Shown: one piece after another, positions 7,572 through 16,561 of the stretch | Position numbering within the stretch: position 1 is the first letter of the stretch | How the letters are laid out: every line of letters begins with the position of its first letter | NCBI GenBank assembly: GCA_002455255.1 | Contig: DKKL01000034.1 | Coordinates: forward strand, 166,855 to 207,341 | Source of the DNA: Candidatus Tepidiaquacellales bacterium UBA6667 | Lineage (GTDB): Bacteria; Bacteroidota; Ignavibacteria; Tepidaquicellales; Tepidaquicellaceae | Reading direction: 5' to 3' | Length of the DNA: 40,487 nucleotides | Translations under genes and position numbers: made by a program | Notes under the pieces: model-generated | The model's database searches: none | Told to the model about the DNA's origin: nothing | Seen by the model: the letters and a program-made list of their open reading frames with translations, nothing else

Positions 7572-9143
7572 TTGGAATTTTTTAAAATTGATAAATATTT
7601 AGAGTATCCTAAAAACATTGCTTATGATATGTTTTTGGATGAGAGAAATTTAAGATTACTTAAAAAAGTGATTTATTATTTAATCGCTTTTTTTATAATC
7701 TATTCATTAGTCTCCATTTTTGCTGAAGAGTTACCCGCCGGTATCATTTTAACAGCAATTGGATTAAATGTAATTTTTCTTGTTACAGTTTTGATTAAAT
7801 ATGATAAACTGAATGTTAAAAACATAAGAAAATTTTTATTTATATTTCTTGGCATTCAAATGTTATTCATCACAACAGGGGATTTTTCAAATTATTTTTT
7901 AAAATCATATAAGATTGAAAAAATAAATCGAACAGATAATAGCTCACTTACCCCTCAGCCGGATTCACTAAACGGTAATACAAATAATTTGGCTTCGGAT
8001 TCCGGAAAACCTTCAATATCGGATAAGGACAGCTCTGAACAAAAATCTACACAGACTGATTCAGCAGTAACTTCAAAAAAGAAAAAAAGCAATAATGACG
8101 TAAATGTAACAATAGGGACTCAGGGAGATAATGAATATTTTGCTGATATAATTTTATTTTTAGCCATACTCATTTTAATTTTTAGATTTACAAGGAATGA
8201 ATATTTATTGCTCTATTCAATAGCATTATTTATTCCGATAATTCTTGATTTAACATTACACGGTAATTTGAACACCGGAAGTGCTGTTCCGAATATTTTC
8301 TTTGCAGCTTTATTTTGCCTTATATCGGTTATATCCGAAAGGAAACGGTATTCAAAATTTTCCGCTGAATATGATTACGTTTTAAAAAAGAATTATGAAA
8401 CGATAAGAATGCAAAGGGAATTAAACTCTGCTAAAGAGATTCAACTTTCAATGTTACCGGATAATAAATTTGAGAATGAAAATATTGATATTGCAGGATT
8501 ATCAGTACCCGCTTCTGAAGTTGGAGGTGATTATTACGACTACTTCATTATAGATGAAAATAAATTAGGATTATTTATATGTGATGTGTCTGGTCATGGT
8601 GTAGCAAGTGGGTTAACACTATCCGGCTTACGAAGCAGTATCCATTTGATAATGGAGGATACGATGGATCCCAAAATTATAATGGAGAAATTGAATAGGA
8701 TGCTCAGAAAAACTCAGTCTAAAAAAATGTTTGTTACGGCAATTTTTGCTATGATAGATTTAAATTCCGGAAAATGTGATATCTTCAACGCCGGACATTT
8801 ACCTCCATATAAAATTTCAGGAAACTCGGGTGAGATTTTTAAATTTAAAAAACACAGTATAACTTTAGGAGCAACAGATAATTTTAGTAAACCTGAAGAA
8901 TCAATTGTAAGTTTTGAATTTAAAAGTGGTGATAAATTAGTTTTATATACAGATGGAGTGAATGAAGCGATGAATATTCAAAAAAAGGAATTTGGGTTTG
9001 AAGGAATTGAGAGAATCTTAAATTCTAATTCTGATAAAACAGTATCAGAAATTCTTGATAGTTTATTCAATGAAGTAAAAAACTTTTCAAAAGATTATGA
9101 ACAAAAAGATGACATTACAATATTAATTGTTGGGAGAAAATAA
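7572..9143 (+). CDS. Membrane-anchored SpoIIE/RsbU-type PP2C serine phosphatase
   Basis: 523 residues from a TTG start, the only usable start before an in-frame ATG at 7629; both leave the membrane segments intact. About three hydrophobic helices lie at 30-120, then a Ser/Asp/Lys-rich loop (about 125-185), then about three more helices to 255. A coiled linker (265-295) with the R-E-L-x-S-A-K-E-I-Q-x-S-M-L-P signature precedes the phosphatase core: E-V-G-G-D-Y-Y-D-Y near 320, C-D-V-S-G-H-G-V near 340, N-A-G-H-L-P-P near 410, Y-T-D-G-V-N-E near 465 and D-D-I-T-I at the end. Such proteins dephosphorylate anti-sigma-factor antagonists or similar partners in response to a membrane signal. No anti-sigma or STAS partner gene is in this window. 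It abuts purE directly. Confidence 0.88.
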   Translation: MEFFKIDKYLEYPKNIAYDMFLDERNLRLLKKVIYYLIAFFIIYSLVSIFAEELPAGIILTAIGLNVIFLVTVLIKYDKLNVKNIRKFLFIFLGIQMLFITTGDFSNYFLKSYKIEKINRTDNSSLTPQPDSLNGNTNNLASDSGKPSISDKDSSEQKSTQTDSAVTSKKKKSNNDVNVTIGTQGDNEYFADIILFLAILILIFRFTRNEYLLLYSIALFIPIILDLTLHGNLNTGSAVPNIFFAALFCLISVISERKRYSKFSAEYDYVLKKNYETIRMQRELNSAKEIQLSMLPDNKFENENIDIAGLSVPASEVGGDYYDYFIIDENKLGLFICDVSGHGVASGLTLSGLRSSIHLIMEDTMDPKIIMEKLNRMLRKTQSKKMFVTAIFAMIDLNSGKCDIFNAGHLPPYKISGNSGEIFKFKKHSITLGATDNFSKPEESIVSFEFKSGDKLVLYTDGVNEAMNIQKKEFGFEGIERILNSNSDKTVSEILDSLFNEVKNFSKDYEQKDDITILIVGRK

Positions 9144-9635
9144 ATGAAAAATAAAAAATCAGTTGTAGGAATTATAATGGGGTCTGATTCTGACTTTGGG
9201 GTGATGAAACAGTCCGGAGAAATTTTAAAAGAATTTGGAATTGAATATGAATTTATGATAACCAGTGCACACAGAACACCGGATATGATGGCAAGCTATT
9301 CGAAAGATGCTTATAAAAGAGGTTTGAAAATTATAATTGCCGGTGCAGGCGGTTCAGCTCATTTACCGGGTATGGCAGCAGCATTTGCAAATATACCTGT
9401 GATAGGTGTACCTATTGAAACAAAAGCATTAAAAGGGTTAGACTCACTGTTATCAATTGTTCAGATGCCTTACGGGGTTCCTGTTGCTACAGTAGCAATT
9501 AATAATGCTAAAAATGCAGGATTACTTGCTGTAGAAATGCTTGCAATTTCTGATAAAAAACTAATGACAAAATATATAAAATTTAAAAATAGGATTAAAA
9601 AAGAGTCAGAAGAAAAGAATAAAAATCTCAGCTAG
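9144..9635 (+). CDS. purE: N5-carboxyaminoimidazole ribonucleotide mutase PurE (class I)
   Basis: 163 residues. G-S-D-S-D at 13-17, S-A-H-R-T-P near 41, A-G-A-G-G-S-A-H-L-P-G near 68 and the G-V-P-I-E-T-K-A-L-x-G-L-D-S-L segment are the class I PurE active-site elements. It converts N5-CAIR to CAIR in de novo purine synthesis; a PurK partner is not in the window. The ATG follows the preceding stop with no gap, inside a purine-rich GGGAGAAAATAA that may act as its ribosome site. The gene converges on the GT87 gene with only 5 bases between stops. Confidence 0.95.
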   Translation: MKNKKSVVGIIMGSDSDFGVMKQSGEILKEFGIEYEFMITSAHRTPDMMASYSKDAYKRGLKIIIAGAGGSAHLPGMAAAFANIPVIGVPIETKALKGLDSLLSIVQMPYGVPVATVAINNAKNAGLLAVEMLAISDKKLMTKYIKFKNRIKKESEEKNKNLS

Positions 9636-9640
9636 TAAAT

Positions 9641-10927
9641 TCATTTATCAGTTTTTTTTAATAAATAGAAAAAAGATAAAATTAATATCACTTCTCCTAT
9701 CATATATTTAAATTTATAAAAATATTTAAAAATACTCCTGTCCGTTATCCACAAATTATCGGGTAATGCAATTAAAATAAATCCTGCAGTAAACACTAAA
9801 GTTAAAGAATCGAATCCATTTTTATAAACTCTGTTAACAATATAAAAACCTATAGGAAAAAGCCATACAAGGTTCATCGCCCATGTAAATGGACTGGAAA
9901 GTAAAATAATAATTAAAACCAAAAACCATAAAGCAGCAGAATTAATGTCGGGATGTTTTATTAGATAAACTATAGGTAAAAAAAGTATGGTAAAAAATAT
10001 TAGCGATATAAGTTGTCGGTTTAAATTTATACCAACATATTTTAACGCTGCTTCTCCATAGTAAGTCAAAGATGCTTTTGAATTAAAACTTATAAATTCT
10101 GTGAGATATAATTTACCGTCTTTAAAAGAGAGTGCCTCAGGTGCCATTTGGAAATAAATTTTGAGCATATAATGGTCAATTTTCATATCGTCTGTTCCAC
10201 TTTCGGCAAATTCAGAAATTCTCGGAAGTTCATTTATTAAATAATTTTTGTTAGTTTCAATTCCTGAAAATGCTATTGATATGACAATGAGAATTAATAA
10301 AGACAAGACGAAAGAAAAAGTTGTCTTCCATTTTCTAAATAAAATTAAAAACGGAAGTATATAAATCATATTTAGTTTAATAAAAACACTTAATGCAAAA
10401 AATATTCCCGAAGTTAATTCTGAATTTTTTTTAACCAATGAATGGATAGCAAGCAAAACAAAAAGTAAAGAGAAAATATCAATCTGTCCCCTTTCAAGCA
10501 ACGCATAGAACGGAAAGAAATTTAACAAAATAATAAAATAAATAAGATAACTGTTAATATCTTTTTTAAAATTAAAAGTCCGAATTGTTAAAAGTAGTAT
10601 TATTATTGCAAATAAGAGGTTAAATAAATTCCAAAAAAATTTTGCAGACTGATAATTTATATTTGAAAGAGAACTGAATAATTTTGCAATTACGGGAGGA
10701 TAAAGAAATCTGCTGTGATTAAAAACCGCTACGCCATCCCAAAGTTTAAAATTCTCCTGAATATAATTTTTATAAATATTTTTTTGTTGCGAAGAAATTT
10801 CTCCTGCAGTATAATAAGCAGTGAAATCCATTTGCAAACTTTTATTTGAGATATTAACTAAATTGTAGGATAAATTTCCGGCAGAAATTATGAAAAGAGC
10901 AACTAATATAAAGTTTACATTTTTCAA
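9641..10927 (-). CDS. Polytopic membrane glycosyltransferase, GT87/DUF2029 family
   Basis: 428 residues with about ten hydrophobic helices. The first periplasmic loop carries M-D-F-T-A-Y-Y-T-A-G (D34), the expected catalytic Asp of GT87-type C-class transferases, and then F-L-Y-P-P near 76. G-Q-I-D near 148 and a helix with F-I-K-L-N-M near 182 are also typical. The family uses polyprenyl-phosphate-linked mannose or other sugars on the outer face of the cytoplasmic membrane; the acceptor here is unknown. It stands alone on the minus strand, downstream of the tRNA-Ser terminator. ATG at 10927 gives a signal-anchor first helix. Confidence 0.75.
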   Translation of the reverse strand: MKNVNFILVALFIISAGNLSYNLVNISNKSLQMDFTAYYTAGEISSQQKNIYKNYIQENFKLWDGVAVFNHSRFLYPPVIAKLFSSLSNINYQSAKFFWNLFNLLFAIIILLLTIRTFNFKKDINSYLIYFIILLNFFPFYALLERGQIDIFSLLFVLLAIHSLVKKNSELTSGIFFALSVFIKLNMIYILPFLILFRKWKTTFSFVLSLLILIVISIAFSGIETNKNYLINELPRISEFAESGTDDMKIDHYMLKIYFQMAPEALSFKDGKLYLTEFISFNSKASLTYYGEAALKYVGINLNRQLISLIFFTILFLPIVYLIKHPDINSAALWFLVLIIILLSSPFTWAMNLVWLFPIGFYIVNRVYKNGFDSLTLVFTAGFILIALPDNLWITDRSIFKYFYKFKYMIGEVILILSFFYLLKKTDK

Positions 10928-10954
10928 TAATGTTCAAAGAATGTGGTATAAAGC

Positions 10955-10988
10955 AAAAAAGTCCAAAACGAGGCAGTTTTGAACTTTT
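10955..10988 (-). terminator. Terminator of tRNA-Ser
   Basis: A 13-bp stem (10957-10969 with 10976-10988, one G-T pair, 6-base loop) is followed on the minus strand by six T residues (complement of 10955-10960). It lies 7 bases past the tRNA 3' end. Confidence 0.85.
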
Positions 10989-10995
10989 ATAATTG

Positions 10996-11080
10996 CAGAG
11001 AGAGAGGGATTCGAACCCCCGGTACCGTGAGGTACAACGGTTTTCAAGACCGCCGCTTTCAACCACTCAGCCATCTCTCT
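10996..11080 (-). tRNA. tRNA-Ser, anticodon UGA
   Basis: Read on the minus strand: a 7-bp acceptor stem of alternating AG/CT (11074-11080 with 10997-11003), discriminator G at 10996, a D arm with GCTGAGTGG, an anticodon loop C-T-T-G-A-A-A whose anticodon TGA corresponds to plus-strand 11044-11046, a long class II variable arm (GTACCTCACGGTAC region) and a T arm with GGTTCGAAT. The 85-nt length and long variable arm fit serine. CCA is not encoded. Confidence 0.95.
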
Positions 11081-11086
11081 GTGGTG

Positions 11087-11123
11087 AAAAAATATCTGAA
11101 ATAATATTAAAATTCAGATATTT
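11087..11123 (-). terminator. Terminator at the end of the rimP-GNAT operon
   Basis: A perfect 11-bp stem (11090-11100 with 11113-11123, 12-base AT-rich loop) is followed on the minus strand by a T-run (complement of 11087-11092). It separates the GNAT gene from the downstream tRNA. The remaining 11124-11207 is AT-rich with nothing else recognisable. Confidence 0.75.
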
Positions 11124-11207
11124 TCAAAAATACCTATTTTCAAAGAGGATTTCAATCCAATTATAATATTTAAAATTTGAAATTTTAGTGTCTAAGGAAT
11201 CTATATT

Positions 11208-11705
11208 TTAATCTTTTTTCAATATCATTTGGAAATCGTCCATTATATATCCTTCTCCGATATCTATGTCAACAACTTTCTCAATTACAAATCCAAGTTT
11301 AAAATAAAAATTTATAGTTTTAATATTCTGGCGGTTTACTGTCAGTCTTATGGTTTTAAAATTTACATTATCAAATATATGGGAAAATAATTTTCTTCCA
11401 ATTCCCTTTCCGTGAATGAATGGGTCAACATACCATTTATGAATGAAATAATTTTCATCGTCAAATGTGCTGTATGAAAGAAATCCCATCATATTTCCTT
11501 TTTCATCATACGCACTTAAAAATATATTATGCTCTTCATTTATTTGTTTTTTAAGAGCAGTTAATGAATAAAATTTACCTAACATATAATCCACTTGTTT
11601 TTGTCCAATGATTGCAGGATAATGAATATTCCAGATTTTTTTTGCCAATTGCTCAAGTGTGATTAAATCAGCATCTTCATAAACCTGTTTTAATGTAATT
11701 TCCAT
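11208..11705 (-). CDS. GNAT-family N-acetyltransferase
   Basis: 165 residues. The GNAT fold is clear: the core strand Y-F-I-H-K-W-Y-V-D-P near 87-96, the acetyl-CoA loop H-G-K-G-I-G-R-K-L near 99-107 (consensus Q/R-x-x-G-x-G/A), then V-N-R-Q-N-I-K-T-I-N-F-Y-x-K-L-G-F near 124-140, the usual motif B with the catalytic-position Tyr. The substrate (protein N-terminus, polyamine or small molecule) cannot be told. It starts 3 bp after the PNGase-like stop and is the last gene of the long minus-strand operon. Confidence 0.85.
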   Translation of the reverse strand: MEITLKQVYEDADLITLEQLAKKIWNIHYPAIIGQKQVDYMLGKFYSLTALKKQINEEHNIFLSAYDEKGNMMGFLSYSTFDDENYFIHKWYVDPFIHGKGIGRKLFSHIFDNVNFKTIRLTVNRQNIKTINFYFKLGFVIEKVVDIDIGEGYIMDDFQMILKKD

Positions 11706-11708
11706 AAT

Positions 11709-12722
11709 TTAATACTCCACTATAAAAGCACTGATGTTCCAGTAATCAAGAACTTCAGTTGTTGTATCAGAATTTAAAATATTAAAATTAAAAATATTTT
11801 TACCGTTGGATAAATTTTGCGTTATATTAAAAACATAAGGTAATGATAAATCACCGGGGCACCATCCGCTTCTGCTAAGATCAGAACTCCACAAATCCCC
11901 TTCCCACTTTGCTGAAGTCGGGTTCAATGACCTGAATCTGCGGCAATCATCACGCCAGGGAATAAGGTTAAAGTTTGTGTTACTTACGGTTATAATATTT
12001 TCTTTCATATTAAATTCATCCCCTGCTGAATCTCCGCCATGACCTGATGAATAATAATACATAAGATATTTTGAATTTGATTTTACTAAATCAAGTGTGT
12101 CTGATACTCCACCGTTATTAAAAATTTTATAATTTAAAAAATCACCTGTGGTATTAACGAGGGGATAAATATTTTTTGAGTTTAGTGCATATATGTCTGA
12201 CCTAAAAGTTAAATAAAATGATAACTCCCAACCGGGCATTACCCATGTGTCAATAAAAGCACAAATATTTATAGAATCCTTAAATAAAGGGAAGAGATAG
12301 GAAATATCAACTTTTAAATTCATTTCGTCATCCCAAGCATCAACTCCACCTGTTAAAGGAACAGATTTATTACCGACACCAAAGCCGGTCATAAATTTAA
12401 TTAACTCAATTTTTTTAGTTCCTGAATTTATATATACACTCCCAAATCTATCCCATTTATCACCGAGAGATTTAATTTTTAAATTTGCTAAAATTCTGGT
12501 AGTCCCATTTAGAACAGGAATTTTCACAAGATTAGATATAATTCTTCCTTTGTCAAACACCATATAATCAGATTTATTCACTGAATCTCCAAATTGAATT
12601 TGTGAAGTGTTGAATACCGTTATTGTTGTATCAAGTTCATTTGGAAATACATTACTTACAGATATAAGCGATATTAAAAACATAATTTTAATCATTTTCA
12701 TAAATCGAAAATTTAATTTCAT
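11709..12722 (-). CDS. Exported peptide:N-glycosidase F-like protein (PNGase F family)
   Basis: 337 residues as given. A signal peptide is better formed from Met8 or Met10 (starts at 12701 or 12695): K-M-I-K-I-M-F-L-I-S-L-I-S-V-S-N-V-F-P-N, so the true start may be internal. The two-jellyroll PNGase F layout fits: D-K-W-D-R-F-G-S-V-Y at 88-97 (D91 is a candidate for the catalytic Asp of PNGase F), W-x-M-P-G-W near 160, S-G-H-G-G-D-S-A-G-D-E-F at 226-237, W-R-D-D-C near 256 and R-S-G-W-C-P-G at 284-290. PNGase F cuts the Asn-GlcNAc amide of N-glycoproteins. Whether this protein uses N-glycans is not shown. It overlaps the truB end by 35 bp (8 bp from Met10), so it belongs to the rimP-nusA-infB operon, an unusual place for an exported deglycosylase. 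Confidence 0.78.
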   Translation of the reverse strand: MKLNFRFMKMIKIMFLISLISVSNVFPNELDTTITVFNTSQIQFGDSVNKSDYMVFDKGRIISNLVKIPVLNGTTRILANLKIKSLGDKWDRFGSVYINSGTKKIELIKFMTGFGVGNKSVPLTGGVDAWDDEMNLKVDISYLFPLFKDSINICAFIDTWVMPGWELSFYLTFRSDIYALNSKNIYPLVNTTGDFLNYKIFNNGGVSDTLDLVKSNSKYLMYYYSSGHGGDSAGDEFNMKENIITVSNTNFNLIPWRDDCRRFRSLNPTSAKWEGDLWSSDLSRSGWCPGDLSLPYVFNITQNLSNGKNIFNFNILNSDTTTEVLDYWNISAFIVEY

Positions 12723-13356
12723 TCACTTCACTTTTAAAATCTGATAACAAAAATTTTCCAACGCGGGTTCTTCTAAGCTCTTTAAGGTATGCACCAACTC
12801 CCAACTCCACTCCAAAATCATTTGCAATACTTCTTATATAAGTTCCTTTTGAGCAAGTGATTCTAAAATAAACTTCTTCATCATTTAGTTTTTTTAATTC
12901 AAAATTTTCAATAAATACTTCTCTTGGTTTTCTTTCTATTTCTTTGCCTTTTCTTGCGAGCAAATACAAAGGTTTACCTTCATGCTTAACTGCTGAATGC
13001 ATTGGTGGCAATTGAAGAAAATTTCCTATAAATTTTTTCCTGGAGTATTCGAGCATCTCATCGGTAATGTGTGCGGTTTTTTTAATTTCTGTTTCTTCGG
13101 TTTCAGTGTCATAGCTCGGTGTAGTTGCACCAATTCTGAAAATTCCGGAATACTCTTTGTCGTAATTTACAAAATCATTTATTTTTTTTGTGAAAGCACC
13201 TGTGCATGCAACTAACAAGCCGGTTGCCCTTGGATCGAGAGTGCCTGCATGCCCGATTTTTTTTATATTCAGTTGCTTTTTTAAAACATTTAAGACTTTT
13301 GCAGATGTCCAATCAAGGGGTTTATCAATAAGTATTATTTTATCCGTATAAGACAA
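12688..13356 (-). CDS. truB: tRNA pseudouridine-55 synthase TruB
   Basis: 222 residues, shorter than E. coli TruB (314); the C-terminal PUA-like region is largely absent, as in many short bacterial forms. I-D-K-P-x-x-W-T-S near 10-18 and G-H-A-G-T-L-D-P-R-A-T-G at 35-46 with catalytic D41 are clear. L-P-P-M-H-S-A-V-K near 116 and C-S-K-G-T-Y-I-R-S-I-A near 168 complete the active site. It isomerises U55 in the T loop of tRNAs. It follows rbfA by 3 bp in the conserved order infB-rbfA-truB. Confidence 0.95.
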   Translation of the reverse strand: MSYTDKIILIDKPLDWTSAKVLNVLKKQLNIKKIGHAGTLDPRATGLLVACTGAFTKKINDFVNYDKEYSGIFRIGATTPSYDTETEETEIKKTAHITDEMLEYSRKKFIGNFLQLPPMHSAVKHEGKPLYLLARKGKEIERKPREVFIENFELKKLNDEEVYFRITCSKGTYIRSIANDFGVELGVGAYLKELRRTRVGKFLLSDFKSEVNEIKFSIYEND

Positions 13357-13359
13357 AAA

Positions 13360-13698
13360 TTATTTTTTTAAATCATTTAGGATTTTATTTATTTTCTCTG
13401 CATGTTCAAAGGAATCATCGTAGATAAATATTAAATCAGGCACATATCTTAAATTTATTGACTGAGCAAGGAGATAGCGGATATGTTTTTTTCTGTTGTT
13501 AAGTTTCTCTTCCGCTTTTAATCCCGGTTCTTTATTACCAAGAAGTGTAAAGTATATTTTTGCAATTTTCAAATCGGCAGTAACATTCACTTTTGAAATA
13601 GTTACAAGCCCGAGATTCAGCTCCATCAAATCTTTTGACATAGCTGAATTCATTTTATGTTTTATTTCTTCTGCAACTTTTTCAGTTCTTATAGACAT
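13360..13698 (-). CDS. rbfA: 30S ribosome-binding factor RbfA
   Basis: 112 residues, the usual size. N-terminal S-I-R-T-E-K-V-A-E-E-I-K, then L-G-L-V-T-I-S-K-V-N-V-T-A-D-L-K-I-A-K-I-Y-F near 29-51 (the KH-like core) and R-Y-V-P-D-L-I-F-I-Y-D-D-S near 94-106 are diagnostic. RbfA assists late maturation of the 16S rRNA 5' end and cold adaptation. It starts 1 base after the infB stop and precedes truB. Confidence 0.95.
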   Translation of the reverse strand: MSIRTEKVAEEIKHKMNSAMSKDLMELNLGLVTISKVNVTADLKIAKIYFTLLGNKEPGLKAEEKLNNRKKHIRYLLAQSINLRYVPDLIFIYDDSFEHAEKINKILNDLKK

Positions 13699-13699
13699 A

Positions 13700-16507
13700 T
13701 TAAACAGCTGATAGTTTTCGTTTTATTTCAATCATTTCGTATCCTTCTATTATATCACCAACTTTAATATCGTTAAAATTTTCTATCGAGATACCACATT
13801 CAAATCCTGTTTCAACTTCACGGACATCATCTTTAAATCTTTTTAGTGAAGAAATTTTTCCTTTGAAAATTTCAAATCCTTCTCTGAGTAGTCTGACGGT
13901 GGTATTACGTGTAATTTTTCCGTCTTTAACAAAGCAACCAGCCACCATACCAATTTTTGGAACTTTGAATGTATCTCTAACTTCAACAGTGCAAGTTACT
14001 TTTTCTTCAATATCCGGTTCAAGCATTCCTTCGAGTGCCTGTTTGATTTCTTCGATTACATTGTAGATTATATTATAAAGTCTGATATCAATATTGTTTT
14101 TCTCTGCTATCTGTCTCGCATTTAGATTTGGACGAACATTAAATCCGATAATAATTGCTTTTGATGCTTCTGCAAGTGTAACATCTGATTCCGTAATTTG
14201 CCCGACTGCTTTGTGAATCACAATAACTTTTGCTTCCGGTGTTGTAAGTTTCTGCAATGAATCAGTTAATGCTTCAGCCGATCCATCTGCATCTGCTTTT
14301 AGAATTATTTTAAGTTCAACTTGTTTTCCTTCTTTAATCTGTTTTGAAATATCATCAAGAGTTACAAGTTTCACCTGTCTGAAATCCTGCTCACGTTTCA
14401 ATTGCTGACGTTTCAGAGATATTTCTTTTGATTCACGGTCAGAACTCATTTCAATAAATATATCACCTGCCTGTGGCATTCCATCAAATCCTAATACCTG
14501 AACTGCCTGAGAAGGACCGGCGGATACAAGTTTATGATCACGTTCATCAAACATCGCTTTTATTTTACCGGAGTAAACTCCGCAAATAAATACATCACCG
14601 ACATTTAATGTACCCTTTTTCACAAGCAACGTAGCAACTATACCTTTTCCTTTGTCAAGCTTTGCTTCAAGCACCACACCTCTTGCTTCTCTGTCCGGAT
14701 TAGCTTTGAGATCGAGAACTTCAGCTTCGAGCAAAATCTTTTCAAGTAGAGAATCAATATTCATTCCTTGTTTTGCAGATATTTCCACACACTGATATTT
14801 ACCACCCCAATCCTCAACCAGAATATTTTTATCGGCAAGCTGTTGTCTAATTCTTTCAGGATTTGATTCAGGTTTGTCAACTTTATTTATAGCTACAATT
14901 ATTGGCACATTAGCAGCAAGTGCGTGATTAATAGCTTCTACTGTTTGTGGCATTACGCTATCATCAGCAGCAACAACAAGTACAACTATATCCGCTGCTT
15001 GTCCTCCACGAGCCCTCATAGCTGTAAATGCTTCGTGACCCGGAGTATCAAGAAATGTAATTCGTTTTTGATTTTTTAAGGTAACGGTATATGCTCCTAT
15101 ATGCTGAGTTATTCCGCCTGCTTCACCTGCTACCACATTTGCATTTCTAATGTAATCAAGCAGAGATGTTTTACCGTGATCTACGTGACCCATAATTGTT
15201 ACTACAGGTGGTCTTTCCTTCTGTGTCTCAATTGCATCTTCAGTATCTATAAGTGTATCTTCTTCATATTCAGTTTGCAGTTCTATTGTATATCCAAATT
15301 CAGCCGCAAGCAATTCAATCAAATCTTTTTCAAGTCTTTGATTTATTGAAACCATCATTCCAAGATCAAAACATTTTTTAATGATATCGGCAACAGGGAT
15401 ACTCATTAAATTTGAAAGTTCAGAAGTAGAAAGAAATTCTGTAACTTTTATTACATTCTTTCTTTGTTCTGCCAGTTCCGCTGCCTTCTGCTCCTGCTCA
15501 AGTCTTTCTTTTTTCTTCTTCTTCCTTGCTAATACTCGTGCTGAAGCACCAGAATCATCATCTATTTTTGCAAAAGTTTCTCTAATTGCAGCATCAATTT
15601 CTTTTTGAGTTACATCTTTTAACCTGTGAACCTTTTGTGCTTTTTGTGGAGTTTTCTTCTTATCGTAATCACTTTGAAATTTCTTCTTATCTTTATCTTT
15701 TTTATCTCCGAATTTTTTTACTTCATTTGTTTGAGGTGATGAATGTAATCTCGGAGTTTTATTTTTTATATCATGTCCGGCAGTATCAGGTCTTTTTGGT
15801 TTAAAAGTTTTACCATCAGCTTCCGCTTGTTTTTTCTTGGCATTTTTTACGTCTTTGATGGTGATTTTTTCTGCCTTTGGTTTTATTTTATTTCTGTCAA
15901 AAGGTTTTCTGAAATCTTTATTTCTGTTTTCAGGTTTTACAAATTTATTTTTCTGAAATTCCGGCTTCTTTTCTGTCGTTACAGGTTTCGGTTGAGTTTT
16001 ATTCTGCGAATTATCTTTTGGAGTTTCAGATTTAACCGGTTTTGGTGAATCTGCTATTTTTTTCTTTTGTCTTTCAGCTTTTTGTTTTTCCTCTTCTTGC
16101 TTTCTTTGTAGCTCGGCTTTTGCATATTCTTCTTTTAATTGTTTTTGACGAATTTCATCTTCTAATCGTCTTTGCTCTTCAAAGTTTTTCTTAATTCTTT
16201 CTTCTTGCTCTTTTCTTTCTTTCTCTTCTTCTTCTTGTCTTTTCTTGGTTTCTATTTCATCAAATTTTATACCTTCAAACTTGTCAGTGAATTTTTCAAG
16301 CACTTTTGTATGTTGCTTTTTATCTTCAATATCTTTTTTGAAATGGGAAAGCACTTTATCAACCACATCCGAATCGAGGGAAGAATTGATAGTAATCTTT
16401 TCCATTTTTAAATCTTCTTGAAGAAATTTAATAATATTCTCTCTTGAGATATTAATTTCTGTGACAAGTTTTAATACTTTTGTTTTCTTCGCTTTTGGCT
16501 CAGCCAT
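13700..16507 (-). CDS. infB: Translation initiation factor IF-2
   Basis: 935 residues. An N-terminal IF2_N-like domain (1-50) is followed by about 280 residues of low-complexity Lys/Glu/Gln-rich linker (60-330), a second IF2_N-like segment (about 345-405), and the GTPase: P-V-V-T-I-M-G-H-V-D-H-G-K-T near 435-447, D-T-P-G-H-E-A-F, and N-K-V-D-K-P. Domains II-IV follow, ending in E-G-Y-E-M-I-E-I-K-R. IF-2 brings initiator fMet-tRNA to the 30S subunit and promotes subunit joining. It lies 54 bp after nusA in the standard order. The linker is longer than in E. coli but typical for variable IF-2 N-termini. Confidence 0.97.
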   Translation of the reverse strand: MAEPKAKKTKVLKLVTEINISRENIIKFLQEDLKMEKITINSSLDSDVVDKVLSHFKKDIEDKKQHTKVLEKFTDKFEGIKFDEIETKKRQEEEEKERKEQEERIKKNFEEQRRLEDEIRQKQLKEEYAKAELQRKQEEEKQKAERQKKKIADSPKPVKSETPKDNSQNKTQPKPVTTEKKPEFQKNKFVKPENRNKDFRKPFDRNKIKPKAEKITIKDVKNAKKKQAEADGKTFKPKRPDTAGHDIKNKTPRLHSSPQTNEVKKFGDKKDKDKKKFQSDYDKKKTPQKAQKVHRLKDVTQKEIDAAIRETFAKIDDDSGASARVLARKKKKKERLEQEQKAAELAEQRKNVIKVTEFLSTSELSNLMSIPVADIIKKCFDLGMMVSINQRLEKDLIELLAAEFGYTIELQTEYEEDTLIDTEDAIETQKERPPVVTIMGHVDHGKTSLLDYIRNANVVAGEAGGITQHIGAYTVTLKNQKRITFLDTPGHEAFTAMRARGGQAADIVVLVVAADDSVMPQTVEAINHALAANVPIIVAINKVDKPESNPERIRQQLADKNILVEDWGGKYQCVEISAKQGMNIDSLLEKILLEAEVLDLKANPDREARGVVLEAKLDKGKGIVATLLVKKGTLNVGDVFICGVYSGKIKAMFDERDHKLVSAGPSQAVQVLGFDGMPQAGDIFIEMSSDRESKEISLKRQQLKREQDFRQVKLVTLDDISKQIKEGKQVELKIILKADADGSAEALTDSLQKLTTPEAKVIVIHKAVGQITESDVTLAEASKAIIIGFNVRPNLNARQIAEKNNIDIRLYNIIYNVIEEIKQALEGMLEPDIEEKVTCTVEVRDTFKVPKIGMVAGCFVKDGKITRNTTVRLLREGFEIFKGKISSLKRFKDDVREVETGFECGISIENFNDIKVGDIIEGYEMIEIKRKLSAV

Positions 16508-16561
16508 TTAATAGTTTTAACCTTTCTATTAATTTTAATTTCAGAAGTAAGAAATTTATAA

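Noticed and set aside
10854..11066. 70-aa minus-strand ORF across tRNA-Ser
   Set aside because: It lies inside the tRNA and its terminator and overlaps the GT87 start; no coding features.
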